From an uncultured Rhizobiaceae bacterium (GTDB taxonomy: Bacteria; Pseudomonadota; Alphaproteobacteria; Rhizobiales; Rhizobiaceae): a stretch of 64,000 bases of DNA. This document shows positions 9,459-17,052 of the stretch, one piece after another. The stretch lies in the NCBI GenBank assembly GCA_947259295.1, contig CAMYMG010000058.1:1-64000 (forward strand), given 5' to 3'. The position numbers were made by a program, and so were the translations under genes. How positions within the stretch are numbered: position 1 is the first letter of the stretch; every line of letters begins with the position of its first letter. Below the pieces are notes generated by a model. It ran no database searches. It saw nothing but the letters and a program-made list of their open reading frames with translations, and was not told where the DNA came from.

Positions 9459-10595
9459 CTAGTTCACCACCGAGACGCGGATCTGGAAAATGTCGACCGC
9501 CTTGCCGCCATTGGCGAAGTCGGAATTGATAGCGATCGAGCCCGCCGCACCCGGTTTCACGTCCGGAAGCTGCACGTCGAACAGATATTCGGCGCGCTCA
9601 TAGCCGACGAGGTAGCGCTGGCGGCCGCAATCGCCGAGTTCGGCAAAATCGCAGCTGACGGAAATTTCCGCCTGCTCGCCGCCATCCGTTCTCGCCACGA
9701 TGTCGAACACCGCCTTCTTGCCGGAGATCTGGTCGAGGATGCCTTGCCCGACATCGAATATGATGGCGGCGCCGGATTCACCTGAGCGGATGCGCAGAAA
9801 GGCGCCGGCTTCATCGCTGCTGACTTCGGCGGTGGCCCCGGCTGGGGCACTGACCGACGACGAATCCGATGGTGCAAACACGGTAATCCAGTTGCGCAGG
9901 TCGTCGGCCTTGCCCGGGTCGGACAGGCCGGGCGTCTCGCTGTCTGGATCGAAGTCCTCGCCCTCCACAACCGTCGGCGGATTGTGCACAGAGGTATCGA
10001 TTTCGGACGGCAGCTTGAACAGGCCGACCTGGAAAGCCCACCAGCCGGCGATAGCCACGGCGGCAAACAGCGTTACGGCGATGAACATCGCCGCGTAGGG
10101 TCGCCGCCGGGGCTTCGACCTCGCCTCGTTGCGGTCCGGCGACACTTCAGCGACCGGTCGCGCCGTCGCCGACGCGCGGTCAGCTTCGACGCCGACGTCG
10201 ATGCTTGGCGACGCAGCGGTCGACTGGCCGCGTGCAGACCCGGAAACAGGCTCGACCTCGATGCTCGGGGCTGCGGCGCTGGCCGGGCCGTCGGGTACGA
10301 TCTCCGGCGCCTGCGGTCCGGCTTCGGCATGACCCTCGCCGTCGACCGAAGGCGCCTCCTCGGCGGGAAGGGCCGGCAGGTACTCCGATTCGATGCTGGT
10401 GATGCGGGCCTGGAGGTTCTTGCGCCGCCTGATCGCAACCTCGACCGTCAGTTCGGGCTGCGCCTGCGTCGAGCGCTCGAGTGCTGCAAATGCCGAACGA
10501 TACACCTTCTCCCGGAAGGCGCGATCATCGGCATCTCCCTTCTCCAGAGCATTGCGGATCGCCTTTTCGATCGGATCCAAACGGTTTATCCCCAC
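9459..10595 (-). CDS. Hypothetical single-pass membrane protein
   Basis: This 378-residue protein is of unrecognised family. Residues 1-75 are charged and helical (possible coiled coil) and 76-165 are a low-complexity Ala/Pro/Ser/Glu linker ending in a basic patch. One transmembrane helix lies at about 167-190. The remaining ~190 residues form a beta-rich domain that would lie in the periplasm and contains two cysteines near residue 320. The layout suggests a cytoplasmic N-terminus and an extracytoplasmic sensor or carbohydrate-binding-like fold, but no motif supports a function. It is convergent with the ligase gene and may be the distal gene behind the thuA/thuB-like pair. Confidence 0.7.
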   Translation of the reverse strand: MGINRLDPIEKAIRNALEKGDADDRAFREKVYRSAFAALERSTQAQPELTVEVAIRRRKNLQARITSIESEYLPALPAEEAPSVDGEGHAEAGPQAPEIVPDGPASAAAPSIEVEPVSGSARGQSTAASPSIDVGVEADRASATARPVAEVSPDRNEARSKPRRRPYAAMFIAVTLFAAVAIAGWWAFQVGLFKLPSEIDTSVHNPPTVVEGEDFDPDSETPGLSDPGKADDLRNWITVFAPSDSSSVSAPAGATAEVSSDEAGAFLRIRSGESGAAIIFDVGQGILDQISGKKAVFDIVARTDGGEQAEISVSCDFAELGDCGRQRYLVGYERAEYLFDVQLPDVKPGAAGSIAINSDFANGGKAVDIFQIRVSVVN

Positions 10596-10675
10596 TGCGG
10601 CATTTCGCGTCGATGATCGTTAGCCGCCGCGGCGCAATCAAGCAACGCCTTGCCGCCCAAAGCCCCCACTTTCCG

Positions 10676-11731
10676 CTACGAGCGCCCGATTGGCACCCTG
10701 CCGCCGGCGGCTGCGCTGTCGAAGGCCGCATCGATCAGGCGCTGGATGTCGGCTGCCCGCCGGAAGGACGGATCGCCATTGACTCCTGACAGGAGCGCGT
10801 CGGCGAAGCGGCGGGCATTGCGCCTGACGGGCGGGGTTTCGAGCTTTCGCCAGCGGGCCTTGTCGACATCCTTGCCGAGGCAGGCTGCCAGGCGCGATGC
10901 ACGGCCATCGGTCTCGACCTTCAACGCGCCCCTGGTGCCGTGCAGCGACAGCGACAGATCGTTGGTATAGCCGGTCGCGTAGCGCGTCGCGACGATGGTG
11001 GCGAGCGCGCCGCCGGCAAGGCGGGCGGTCATCGCAACGCTGTCATTGGCGTCGAGCCGGTAATCGCCGATGCGATCGTCATCGGCCTTGGGGAAGGTGA
11101 CCAGATCGGCCTGCAGGCTGACGATGTCGTCGGCCGCGCCGTAGCTGGCAAAGTCGAGAATGTGGATGCCTACATCGCCGAGAACGCCAGTCGACCCGTG
11201 GCCCGTCGACAGGCGCCACAACCACTGATCCATGGTGCGCCAGTCGCCCCAGGCCTTGCTGACCAGCCAGCTCTGCCGGTACGCGGCCTCGACATGGCGC
11301 AGTTCGCCGATTTCGCCGGCCTCGACCATGCGGCGCGCCAGCTGCAGCGCCGGCGAATTGCGGTAGGTGAGATTGACCATGTTGACCACGCCGGCAGCTT
11401 CGGCCGCCTCGGTCATGGCAAGCGCATCGGCATGGCTCGGCGCCAGCGGTTTTTCGCAGAAGACGTGCTTGCCGGCCGCCAGGAGCGCCAGGGTGGTGGC
11501 CTTGTGGGCGCCGTCGGGCGTCGCGTTGATGGCGGCGTCGAAGCCGTTCCAGGCAATAGCGGCCGCGAGGCTCTCAAAATCATGCTCGATCCCGTGCTTC
11601 GCCGCGAACGCCTTCGCCCTGCCGGGTACGAGATCGACGCAGGCGACGATCTCGCATTCGGCAATGCTTGCGAATTCCTCGACATGGGTGCTGGCGATAC
11701 CGCCGGTCCCGAGCAGCAGCAGACGGTGCAT
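10676..11731 (-). CDS. Gfo/Idh/MocA family oxidoreductase (ThuB-like)
   Basis: This 351-residue NAD(P)-dependent dehydrogenase has an N-terminal Rossmann glycine motif (GTGGIAS near residue 8) and the family EKP motif (CEKPLAP, about residue 94). A C-terminal alpha/beta substrate domain follows. It lies 10 bp downstream of the ThuA-domain gene, an order and length resembling rhizobial thuA-thuB, whose products oxidise a disaccharide such as trehalose or maltitol to the 3-keto form. The trehalose assignment is inference: no sugar ABC transporter is adjacent here, and other polyol or sugar substrates are equally possible. Confidence 0.85.
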   Translation of the reverse strand: MHRLLLLGTGGIASTHVEEFASIAECEIVACVDLVPGRAKAFAAKHGIEHDFESLAAAIAWNGFDAAINATPDGAHKATTLALLAAGKHVFCEKPLAPSHADALAMTEAAEAAGVVNMVNLTYRNSPALQLARRMVEAGEIGELRHVEAAYRQSWLVSKAWGDWRTMDQWLWRLSTGHGSTGVLGDVGIHILDFASYGAADDIVSLQADLVTFPKADDDRIGDYRLDANDSVAMTARLAGGALATIVATRYATGYTNDLSLSLHGTRGALKVETDGRASRLAACLGKDVDKARWRKLETPPVRRNARRFADALLSGVNGDPSFRRAADIQRLIDAAFDSAAAGGRVPIGRS

Positions 11732-11741
11732 GGACTTGTCC

Positions 11742-12527
11742 TCAGCTCAGCCCCTTGTCGCCATCGGCGTGGAGGCGCGCGCCCTTCTGCACGATCTTTT
11801 CCCTGGCCGAGGCAACCGGCACGTTGGGCGCCTCGGTGATCCCGGACCAGGCGGGTGCCGGGTTGTGCGCCCAGCGGACGGCGTTGCGCAGCACCTGCTG
11901 GACGTCCGCATTATGGTAGATCGGGTAGGTCTCGTGCCCCGGCGAGAAGTAGAAGATACGGCCGGCGCCGCGCTGCCAGGTCATGCCCGAGCGAAACACC
12001 TCGCCGCCCTCGTACCAAGAGACGAAGACCGTCTCCATCGGCTCGGGCACGGCAAAGGGCTCGCCATACATTTCGGTCTCGTCGATCTCGATGCATTCGC
12101 CCAGCCCTTGCGCGATGGGGTGGCTGCGGTTGATGACCCAAGCGCGCTCGCGCTCGCCGGCCTCACGCCATTTCAGCGAACAGGGCGTGCCCATCAGCCG
12201 CTTGAAGATTTTCGAATAGTGGCCGGAATGCAGGACGATCAGGCCCATGCCCTCCCAGACCCGCTTCTGCACGCGCTCGACGATCTCGTCGGCTACCTCG
12301 CCGTGGGCCGCGTGGCCCCACCAGAGGAGCACGTCGGTCGTGGCGAGGCGCTCGGCGGTCAGCCCGTGCTCGGGTTGCTGAAGCGTCGCGGTAGAAGCCT
12401 CGATCCCGTTGTCGGCCGCAAGCGCCGCGGCAATCGTCGAATGCATGCCGTCCGGATAAAGCGCGCGCACCTCCTTGCTCGTCTGTTCATGAACGTTTTC
12501 GCCCCAGACAACGGCCCGAATAGTCAT
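11742..12527 (-). CDS. thuA: ThuA-domain (trehalose utilization-like) protein
   Basis: This 261-residue protein is of the class I glutamine-amidotransferase-like ThuA family, opening with the typical VWGENVHE motif and a conserved YPDGMH. The start is set by a good ribosome site (GGGAG about 7 bases before the ATG at 12527). A longer frame upstream lacks support. ThuA proteins act with a Gfo/Idh/MocA dehydrogenase in catabolism of disaccharides through 3-keto intermediates. The downstream neighbour at 10676-11731 is exactly such a dehydrogenase. Substrate specificity is not visible. Confidence 0.85.
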   Translation of the reverse strand: MTIRAVVWGENVHEQTSKEVRALYPDGMHSTIAAALAADNGIEASTATLQQPEHGLTAERLATTDVLLWWGHAAHGEVADEIVERVQKRVWEGMGLIVLHSGHYSKIFKRLMGTPCSLKWREAGERERAWVINRSHPIAQGLGECIEIDETEMYGEPFAVPEPMETVFVSWYEGGEVFRSGMTWQRGAGRIFYFSPGHETYPIYHNADVQQVLRNAVRWAHNPAPAWSGITEAPNVPVASAREKIVQKGARLHADGDKGLS

Positions 12528-12691
12528 GCTTATCTCCCAAAGCGCTTTGGAAGCCATAGTACCGAGCAGTGGTGGCGATGAGAAGGCGCCGCTCTGGCGT
12601 TAAGGTGAATTTTAGAATGGGCCACAGGCCGGCTTGAATTCGCCACGCAATGAAGCTATCACCCGCGCAATCCGCCTATCGGCGGCGGGTG

Positions 12692-12767
12692 GCCGCTTTA
12701 GCTCAGTTGGTAGAGCACATCATTCGTAATGATGGGGTCAGGTGTTCGAGTCACCTAAGCGGCACCA
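12692..12767 (+). tRNA. tRNA-Thr (anticodon CGT)
   Basis: A full cloverleaf can be drawn. The acceptor stem is GCCGCTT (12692-12698) with AAGCGGC (12757-12763), and discriminator A plus encoded CCA end at 12767. The anticodon stem CATCA/TGATG encloses loop TTCGTAA with anticodon CGT, and the T arm AGGTG-TTCGAGT-CACCT is canonical. The 3' half, from the anticodon stem on, is duplicated at 15939-15980, marking this gene as the integration site of an island. Confidence 0.96.
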
Positions 12768-12772
12768 TTTTT
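12731..12772 (+). repeat. Left attachment-type direct repeat (tRNA-Thr 3' end)
   Basis: These 42 bases, from the 3' strand of the anticodon stem through the CCA and five following T residues, recur exactly at 15939-15980. With two mismatches the match extends to 51 bp (12722-12772 against 15930-15980). The position at a tRNA 3' end is typical of tyrosine-recombinase attachment sites. Confidence 0.92.
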
Positions 12773-13068
12773 TCTCCCGAGATTCAGACATCAACGGATT
12801 GAGGCCCTAGCCGCGTTGAGCCGGAAACGGCTAGTCTGGCTGTTCGTTGAGTAGCTGCTTTACTAGCGCCCGACCCTTCATCGGCGGTAATGCGAAAGCA
12901 AGGTGCCGTTGCCGGAACATGCCCATAAGAAGTGACGCTACGACTTGTTATGCGGCGGCGTATTGTGCAGCAATGTCGTCAGTCGGTTTCAATCGAAGAT
13001 TATTTGCATGTACCGCTGTGTTGCGGGATTATCTATAGAGTTCGTATCCTTGCTGGGGGACACGATTC
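12773..13068. other. Island leader, no convincing gene
   Basis: About 300 bp lie between the left repeat and the first island gene. Only short frames occur, none with a recognisable domain or a good start, and no integrase remnant is readable. The final 20 bases hold a strong ribosome site (GGGGGA) for the gene at 13069. The stretch presumably carries the operon promoter. Confidence 0.6.
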
Positions 13069-13998
13069 ATGAGCGACATAAAACTATTCCGAACGGACAC
13101 AGGAGCCGTAACCGAACTTCGCGGCAGCGCGGTCGCGCTTGAGAGATCTCTGCAAACCCTCATTGAACGCAACATGGAAGCGTTCCTTGGCGTGCGGTTT
13201 CTCGCCTCCGAGTTTCCGACAACGAACGGCGGGCGAATGGACTCGCTCGGCATCGACGAAAACGGCTCGCCAGTCATCGTCGAGTACAAGCGGGCGAGCA
13301 ATGAGAACGTCATCAATCAAGGCTTGTTTTATCTCGACTGGCTCATGGATCACCGCCGCGATTTCGAATGGCTTGTTCTGGAGCGCTTCGGCGCCGAACA
13401 GGCAAAGGCGGTTGATTGGGGAACCCCTCGGCTGGTCTGCATAGCTGGCGACTTCACCAAGTACGATGCTCATGCGGTCAACCAGATGAACCGGAACATC
13501 GCGCTGGTTCGCTATCGCCGCTTTGGAGACGAACTATTGCTGTTCGAACTGCTAACCTCGGCATCGGAACGGCCTACGCGCGAAATCCCTGCCAGCATCG
13601 ACGCCCAAGGCGAGCCTGCCGCAGCGCGGCCACGGTCTCGCCAGAAGACGGTTACGCAGTATCTCGCGGATGCCGACCAAAACCTTGTCGACCTCTACGA
13701 GGCGACAAAGGCGTATCTGCTGGCGTTGGGGGATGATGTCGAGTTGAAGACCCTGGACAACTACGTCGCCTTCCGCCGCCTGAAGAACTTCGCATGCGTC
13801 GAGGTCAAACCGCAGATCAGGCACCTCAAGGTTTTCCTGAAGGTCGATCCAGACACCATCGAACTTGAGCCCGGGTTTACCCGCGACGTGCGCAACATCG
13901 GCCATTTCGGCACTGGCGACCTTGAGGTCATCATCACTGATGTCGCCAAGCTGGACAAAGCCAAGCCACTGATGGACCGCAGCTATGACGGGGCTTGA
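13069..13998 (+). CDS. PD-(D/E)XK nuclease-like protein with C-terminal DUF5655 domain
   Basis: This 309-residue protein starts at an ATG preceded by GGGGGA. Residues 45-90 hold a restriction-endonuclease-like core: Asp58 (GGRMDSLGID), then Glu72-x-Lys74 (VIVEYKR) and a following QxxxY helix (Gln84, Tyr88). This resembles NucS/DUF91-type nuclease folds. The C-terminal ~110 residues look like DUF5655, a domain often fused to such cores. A cytoplasmic DNA-cleaving or DNA-sensing role is inferred. It is the first gene of the island operon and overlaps the next start by 14 nt. Confidence 0.82.
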   Translation: MSDIKLFRTDTGAVTELRGSAVALERSLQTLIERNMEAFLGVRFLASEFPTTNGGRMDSLGIDENGSPVIVEYKRASNENVINQGLFYLDWLMDHRRDFEWLVLERFGAEQAKAVDWGTPRLVCIAGDFTKYDAHAVNQMNRNIALVRYRRFGDELLLFELLTSASERPTREIPASIDAQGEPAAARPRSRQKTVTQYLADADQNLVDLYEATKAYLLALGDDVELKTLDNYVAFRRLKNFACVEVKPQIRHLKVFLKVDPDTIELEPGFTRDVRNIGHFGTGDLEVIITDVAKLDKAKPLMDRSYDGA

Positions 13999-14674
13999 GC
14001 GTAAATCACCTGCGACAGCTACCGTTCGGCAGGAGGTAGAAGAACGGGGATACGCTCTTCTCAAGTCCTACCGTGCCAATTCCAGTGGCGAGGAAGTCGC
14101 GTCAGAACTTGGAAAGGTCCTCACGCTTGGGGAAGGCTCACCTGTGCATCGGTTGAGACCAACCCCAAAGGACGATGCCGCCCCGAACAGCTACAGCGGG
14201 ATTTATGGGCTAGACGTCTTCCCTTTCCACACAGACATGGCTCATTGGCGGCATCCTCCCCGCTTCATAATGTTGAGGTGCGTCGTCGGGTTCGAAGAGG
14301 TGCCCACTCTCCTCGCCGATGGGGCGGAGATTGTGCGCGAAGCCGATGAAGATGCCCTTGCGCGTGCCTTGGTTCAACCGCGTCGACCGGTGAAGGGCAG
14401 GCTACCACTGCTGCGCATTTTTCAGCCGAGTGAAAGCTTCGGCATCATACGTTGGGACGACAAATTCTTTAGACCCGCCTCCCGCGCTGGCGAGCATGGC
14501 GTTGAAAGTTTCCGCGCTGCGCTTGGCACGGTTTCAAAGCACAGCATCGCGTTGGTCGAGCGGGGCGACACCGTTGTCATCGACAATAGGCGAATGCTGC
14601 ATGCTCGATCTCCAGTACCTCCCGGTTGCGAGGGTCGCATTTTGGAGCGTGCCTATTTGGAGCAACTGCATTGA
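13985..14674 (+). CDS. TauD/TfdA-like Fe(II)/2-oxoglutarate-dependent oxygenase, compact
   Basis: This 229-residue protein has the facial-triad pattern of the clavaminate synthase/TauD superfamily: HxD at His82/Asp84 (FHTDMAHW) and a distal His206 (NRRMLHARS). Arg218 or Arg222 could bind the 2-oxoglutarate carboxylate. It is shorter than a typical TauD (about 280 residues). It overlaps the upstream nuclease-like gene by 14 nt and the downstream HEPN-like gene by 4 nt, so all three are coupled. The substrate is unknown. In this setting a nucleic-acid, nucleotide, protein or small-molecule hydroxylase are all possible. Confidence 0.82.
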   Translation: MTGLERKSPATATVRQEVEERGYALLKSYRANSSGEEVASELGKVLTLGEGSPVHRLRPTPKDDAAPNSYSGIYGLDVFPFHTDMAHWRHPPRFIMLRCVVGFEEVPTLLADGAEIVREADEDALARALVQPRRPVKGRLPLLRIFQPSESFGIIRWDDKFFRPASRAGEHGVESFRAALGTVSKHSIALVERGDTVVIDNRRMLHARSPVPPGCEGRILERAYLEQLH

Positions 14675-15627
14675 AGAAGACAATCGAGCCCGGAAAAACA
14701 CCCGCCGCATGGGACCCGGAAGCCCTCTTTGCAAAAGCGCAACGCTGTGCAGAGCAGATGATCGAGATGGACGCAGACAGTTGGCAGCATGGTCTGATGG
14801 CCAGCCTGTCCCTGGAGCTTCTGGCTCGTGCGGCCCTTGCCAATGTAAGCCCGGTCCTTCTCACCGATCCCAATCAAGCGTGGGTTCAGACGTATCACGC
14901 CCTGGGCTATCCCGCGCTAGAGGCGCGAGCGCCTTCGTCGGTCGCGACGGGAGAAGTGCTGAAGAGATTGGCCACGATCTTCCCTACATTGTTCACCAAG
15001 GAGGTATCGAGCGCCTGCACCCGCATCACCGGAAATCGGAACGCCGAATTGCACTCCGGCGAAACTCCTTTCGATGACGCGCCGACCAGCACATGGCAGC
15101 CTCAATTCTATGAGGCATGTGCCGTTTTGCTCGCAACCATGGGCTATGACCTCCAGGACCTATTCGGCAAGGAAGAGGCCGAAATTGCGGCGAAGCTAAT
15201 CGCTGCCGCTGCTGACAAGAGTGCAAAGGCCGTCGCTGGCGATATCGAGGCTCACCGAAAGGTGTGGGAGGCAAAAGATGAAAATGAGCGCAAGACGGAG
15301 GGAGAGGCAGCGGCGCTTTGGGCTGTAAGACGGAGTGGTCACCGCGTAGATTGCCCCGCCTGCGGATCGACGGCTCTTCTGTTCGGCGACCCCGTTTCCG
15401 CACCCCAGCTAAAACTTAAGGATGACGAGATAACAGAAACTCAGGAATATCTTCCGACGCACTTCGAATGCGTGGCATGTGGCCTGAAGATTAACGGGCT
15501 ATCTCGTCTGAATGCTGCGGGACTAGGTGGCCGGTTCAAGCGTACCAGCGTGTACGATGCCGCAGAGTATTACGCGCCTGAAGAAACGTATCCTAACTTT
15601 GAAGACGACAATAATGAGCCATTCTAG
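14671..15627 (+). CDS. HEPN-like protein with C-terminal zinc ribbon
   Basis: This 318-residue protein probably starts at the TTG at 14671, overlapping the previous stop (TTGA), with GGAG 8 bases upstream. A start 15 codons earlier at ATG 14626 is less likely. Residues 35-165 are helical, with an LELLARAAL helix and an R-x4-H motif (RNAELH, 123-128). This is the arrangement of HEPN domains, where the motif is the ribonuclease active site. The C-terminal part has two Cys pairs (Cys228/231 and Cys267/270) forming a probable zinc ribbon. Family membership is read from pattern only. A metal-independent RNase effector is a reasonable inference. Confidence 0.72.
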   Translation: MKKTIEPGKTPAAWDPEALFAKAQRCAEQMIEMDADSWQHGLMASLSLELLARAALANVSPVLLTDPNQAWVQTYHALGYPALEARAPSSVATGEVLKRLATIFPTLFTKEVSSACTRITGNRNAELHSGETPFDDAPTSTWQPQFYEACAVLLATMGYDLQDLFGKEEAEIAAKLIAAAADKSAKAVAGDIEAHRKVWEAKDENERKTEGEAAALWAVRRSGHRVDCPACGSTALLFGDPVSAPQLKLKDDEITETQEYLPTHFECVACGLKINGLSRLNAAGLGGRFKRTSVYDAAEYYAPEETYPNFEDDNNEPF

Positions 15628-15938
15628 GTGAATCGCGGACATCAAGAATCCGAGGAATCCGGGACATCCCGACGCCCACGGACTCCCATCCCCACCCCAA
15701 TCTGAGAGTGCCGTCGATGGGGGGAGGTCCGCCGGGGTGCCGCGCCGATTAGTAGGGCCAACTGCGAACTGTAGGCTGCTAGTAGTGTCGCGGGATCAAA
15801 GGGGTGGCAACCGGGTGATACCCTGTGCTACCTCTCAACTCCCGAAAGTGGATTCCGGCCAATGGCTTGTCCTGCAGGGTCCAACGATTTCATACAGCGT
15901 CTAAATCTATGATATTGTTACGAAAAACAATTCGCAAC
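15628..15938. other. Island tail, no gene seen
   Basis: About 310 bp lie between the HEPN-like gene and the right repeat, with scattered stops in all frames and an AT-richer segment (about 15905-15935) just before the repeat. No domain, tRNA or obvious terminator with a T tract was recognised. Confidence 0.55.
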
Positions 15939-15980
15939 GATGGGGTCAGGTGTTCGAGTCACCTAAGCGGCACCATTTTT
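15939..15980 (+). repeat. Right attachment-type direct repeat (tRNA-Thr 3' end copy)
   Basis: This is an exact 42-base copy of 12731-12772, containing the T arm, acceptor 3' strand and CCA of tRNA-Thr. It lacks the 5' half of the tRNA, so it is not a second tRNA gene but the far boundary of the island. Upstream it stays similar (two mismatches) back to about 15930. Confidence 0.92.
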
Positions 15981-16110
15981 CCTTTGCATTTCCGAAGAGC
16001 GAGAGCCCGGCCAAGCCTTGGCCTGAGCGCTATTCGCGGTTCTCGCTTCGCCCCCCGTCCCCCGCCTTGTCATATCACTGTTGCAAAAGCCGTTGACTGG
16101 TAGGCCGACA

Positions 16111-17040
16111 ATGGGGACCCGCGCCATGGACGACAGCCAGCGATACGAACTCGGACGCATCAAGGAGGAAATCGCCGACAGTTTCGACGAGGAACTGGAG
16201 ATGCAGATGGAGGAGGACCGGCTCGACGAGCTGGTCGCCGAGGGCATGAGCGAGCCGGCCGAGCAGACGCTCGACCGCAAGATCTATTTTCGCGAGCTGT
16301 TCCGGCTGCAGCACGAACTGGTGCGGCTGCAGGACTGGGTGCAGCATCAGAAACTCAAGGTGCTGGTGATCTTCGAGGGGCGCGATTCGGCCGGCAAGGG
16401 CGGCGCCATCAAGCGCGTGACGCAGCGGCTGAACCCGCGCATCTGCCGTGTCGTCGCGCTGCCGGCGCCGACCAACCGCGAGAAGAGCCAATGGTATTTC
16501 CAGCGCTACGTACCGCATCTGCCGGCGGCAGGCGAAATGGTGCTGTTCGACCGCTCCTGGTACAACCGCGCCGGCGTCGAGCGCGTCATGGGCTTCTGCA
16601 GCAAGGAGGAACTCGAGGAGTTCTTCCGCTCCGTGCCCGATTTCGAGCGTATGCTGGTGCGGTCGGGCATCGTGCTGATCAAATACTGGTTCTCGATCAC
16701 CGACGAGGAGCAGCAGTTCCGCTTCAAGATGCGCATCCACGACCCGCTGAAACAATGGAAGCTGTCGCCTATGGACATGGAAAGCCGCGTCCACTGGGAA
16801 GACTATACGAAGGCGAAGGAAGAGATGCTGGCGCGCACGCATTCCGAGGACGCGCCGTGGTGGGTGGTGCATGCCGTCGACAAGAAGCGGGCCCGCCTTA
16901 ACTGCATCGCGCACCTGCTCGAGCAGATCCCCTATGGCGACGTTCCGAAGCCGGAGATCGAACTGCCGCCGCGGGTGCACCATGACGACTATGTGCGCCA
17001 CCCCGTGCCAGCCGAGATGTACGTTCCGGAGCGCTACTGA
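16111..17040 (+). CDS. ppk2: Polyphosphate kinase 2
   Basis: This 309-residue cytoplasmic kinase of the PPK2 family transfers phosphate between polyphosphate and nucleotides. Walker A (GRDSAGKGG) lies at about residues 90-98 and the Walker B/lid signature (LFDRSWYNRAGVE) near 145-157. An acidic helical N-terminus (about 15-55) precedes the P-loop fold. Starts at 16111 or 16126 are both plausible; a TTG at 16081 is also in frame but less supported. The gene lies just outside the island and stands alone. Confidence 0.92.
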   Translation: MGTRAMDDSQRYELGRIKEEIADSFDEELEMQMEEDRLDELVAEGMSEPAEQTLDRKIYFRELFRLQHELVRLQDWVQHQKLKVLVIFEGRDSAGKGGAIKRVTQRLNPRICRVVALPAPTNREKSQWYFQRYVPHLPAAGEMVLFDRSWYNRAGVERVMGFCSKEELEEFFRSVPDFERMLVRSGIVLIKYWFSITDEEQQFRFKMRIHDPLKQWKLSPMDMESRVHWEDYTKAKEEMLARTHSEDAPWWVVHAVDKKRARLNCIAHLLEQIPYGDVPKPEIELPPRVHHDDYVRHPVPAEMYVPERY

Positions 17041-17052
17041 AGGCTCGGGCGG

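Larger units (their letters stand above)
12731..15980. mobile_element. Small tRNA-Thr genomic island without integrase
   Basis: About 3.2 kb is flanked by 42-bp direct repeats of the tRNA-Thr 3' end. The only coding content is a three-gene, overlapping plus-strand operon (13069-15627): a PD-(D/E)XK/DUF5655 protein, an Fe(II)/2OG oxygenase and a HEPN-like zinc-ribbon protein. No integrase, excisionase or transposase is readable on either strand, so the island either lost its integrase or is moved in trans by another element using the same site. Base use is visibly less GC-biased than in the flanking genes. Confidence 0.82.

Noticed and set aside
12773-13068. Integrase or excisionase remnant at the island left end
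   Set aside because: Read in all frames; no catalytic R-H-R-Y pattern or HTH was recognisable, only short unrelated frames.
15939-15974. Possible second tRNA-Thr
   Set aside because: Only the 3' half is present; the 5' acceptor strand and D arm are missing, so it is an attachment-site copy.
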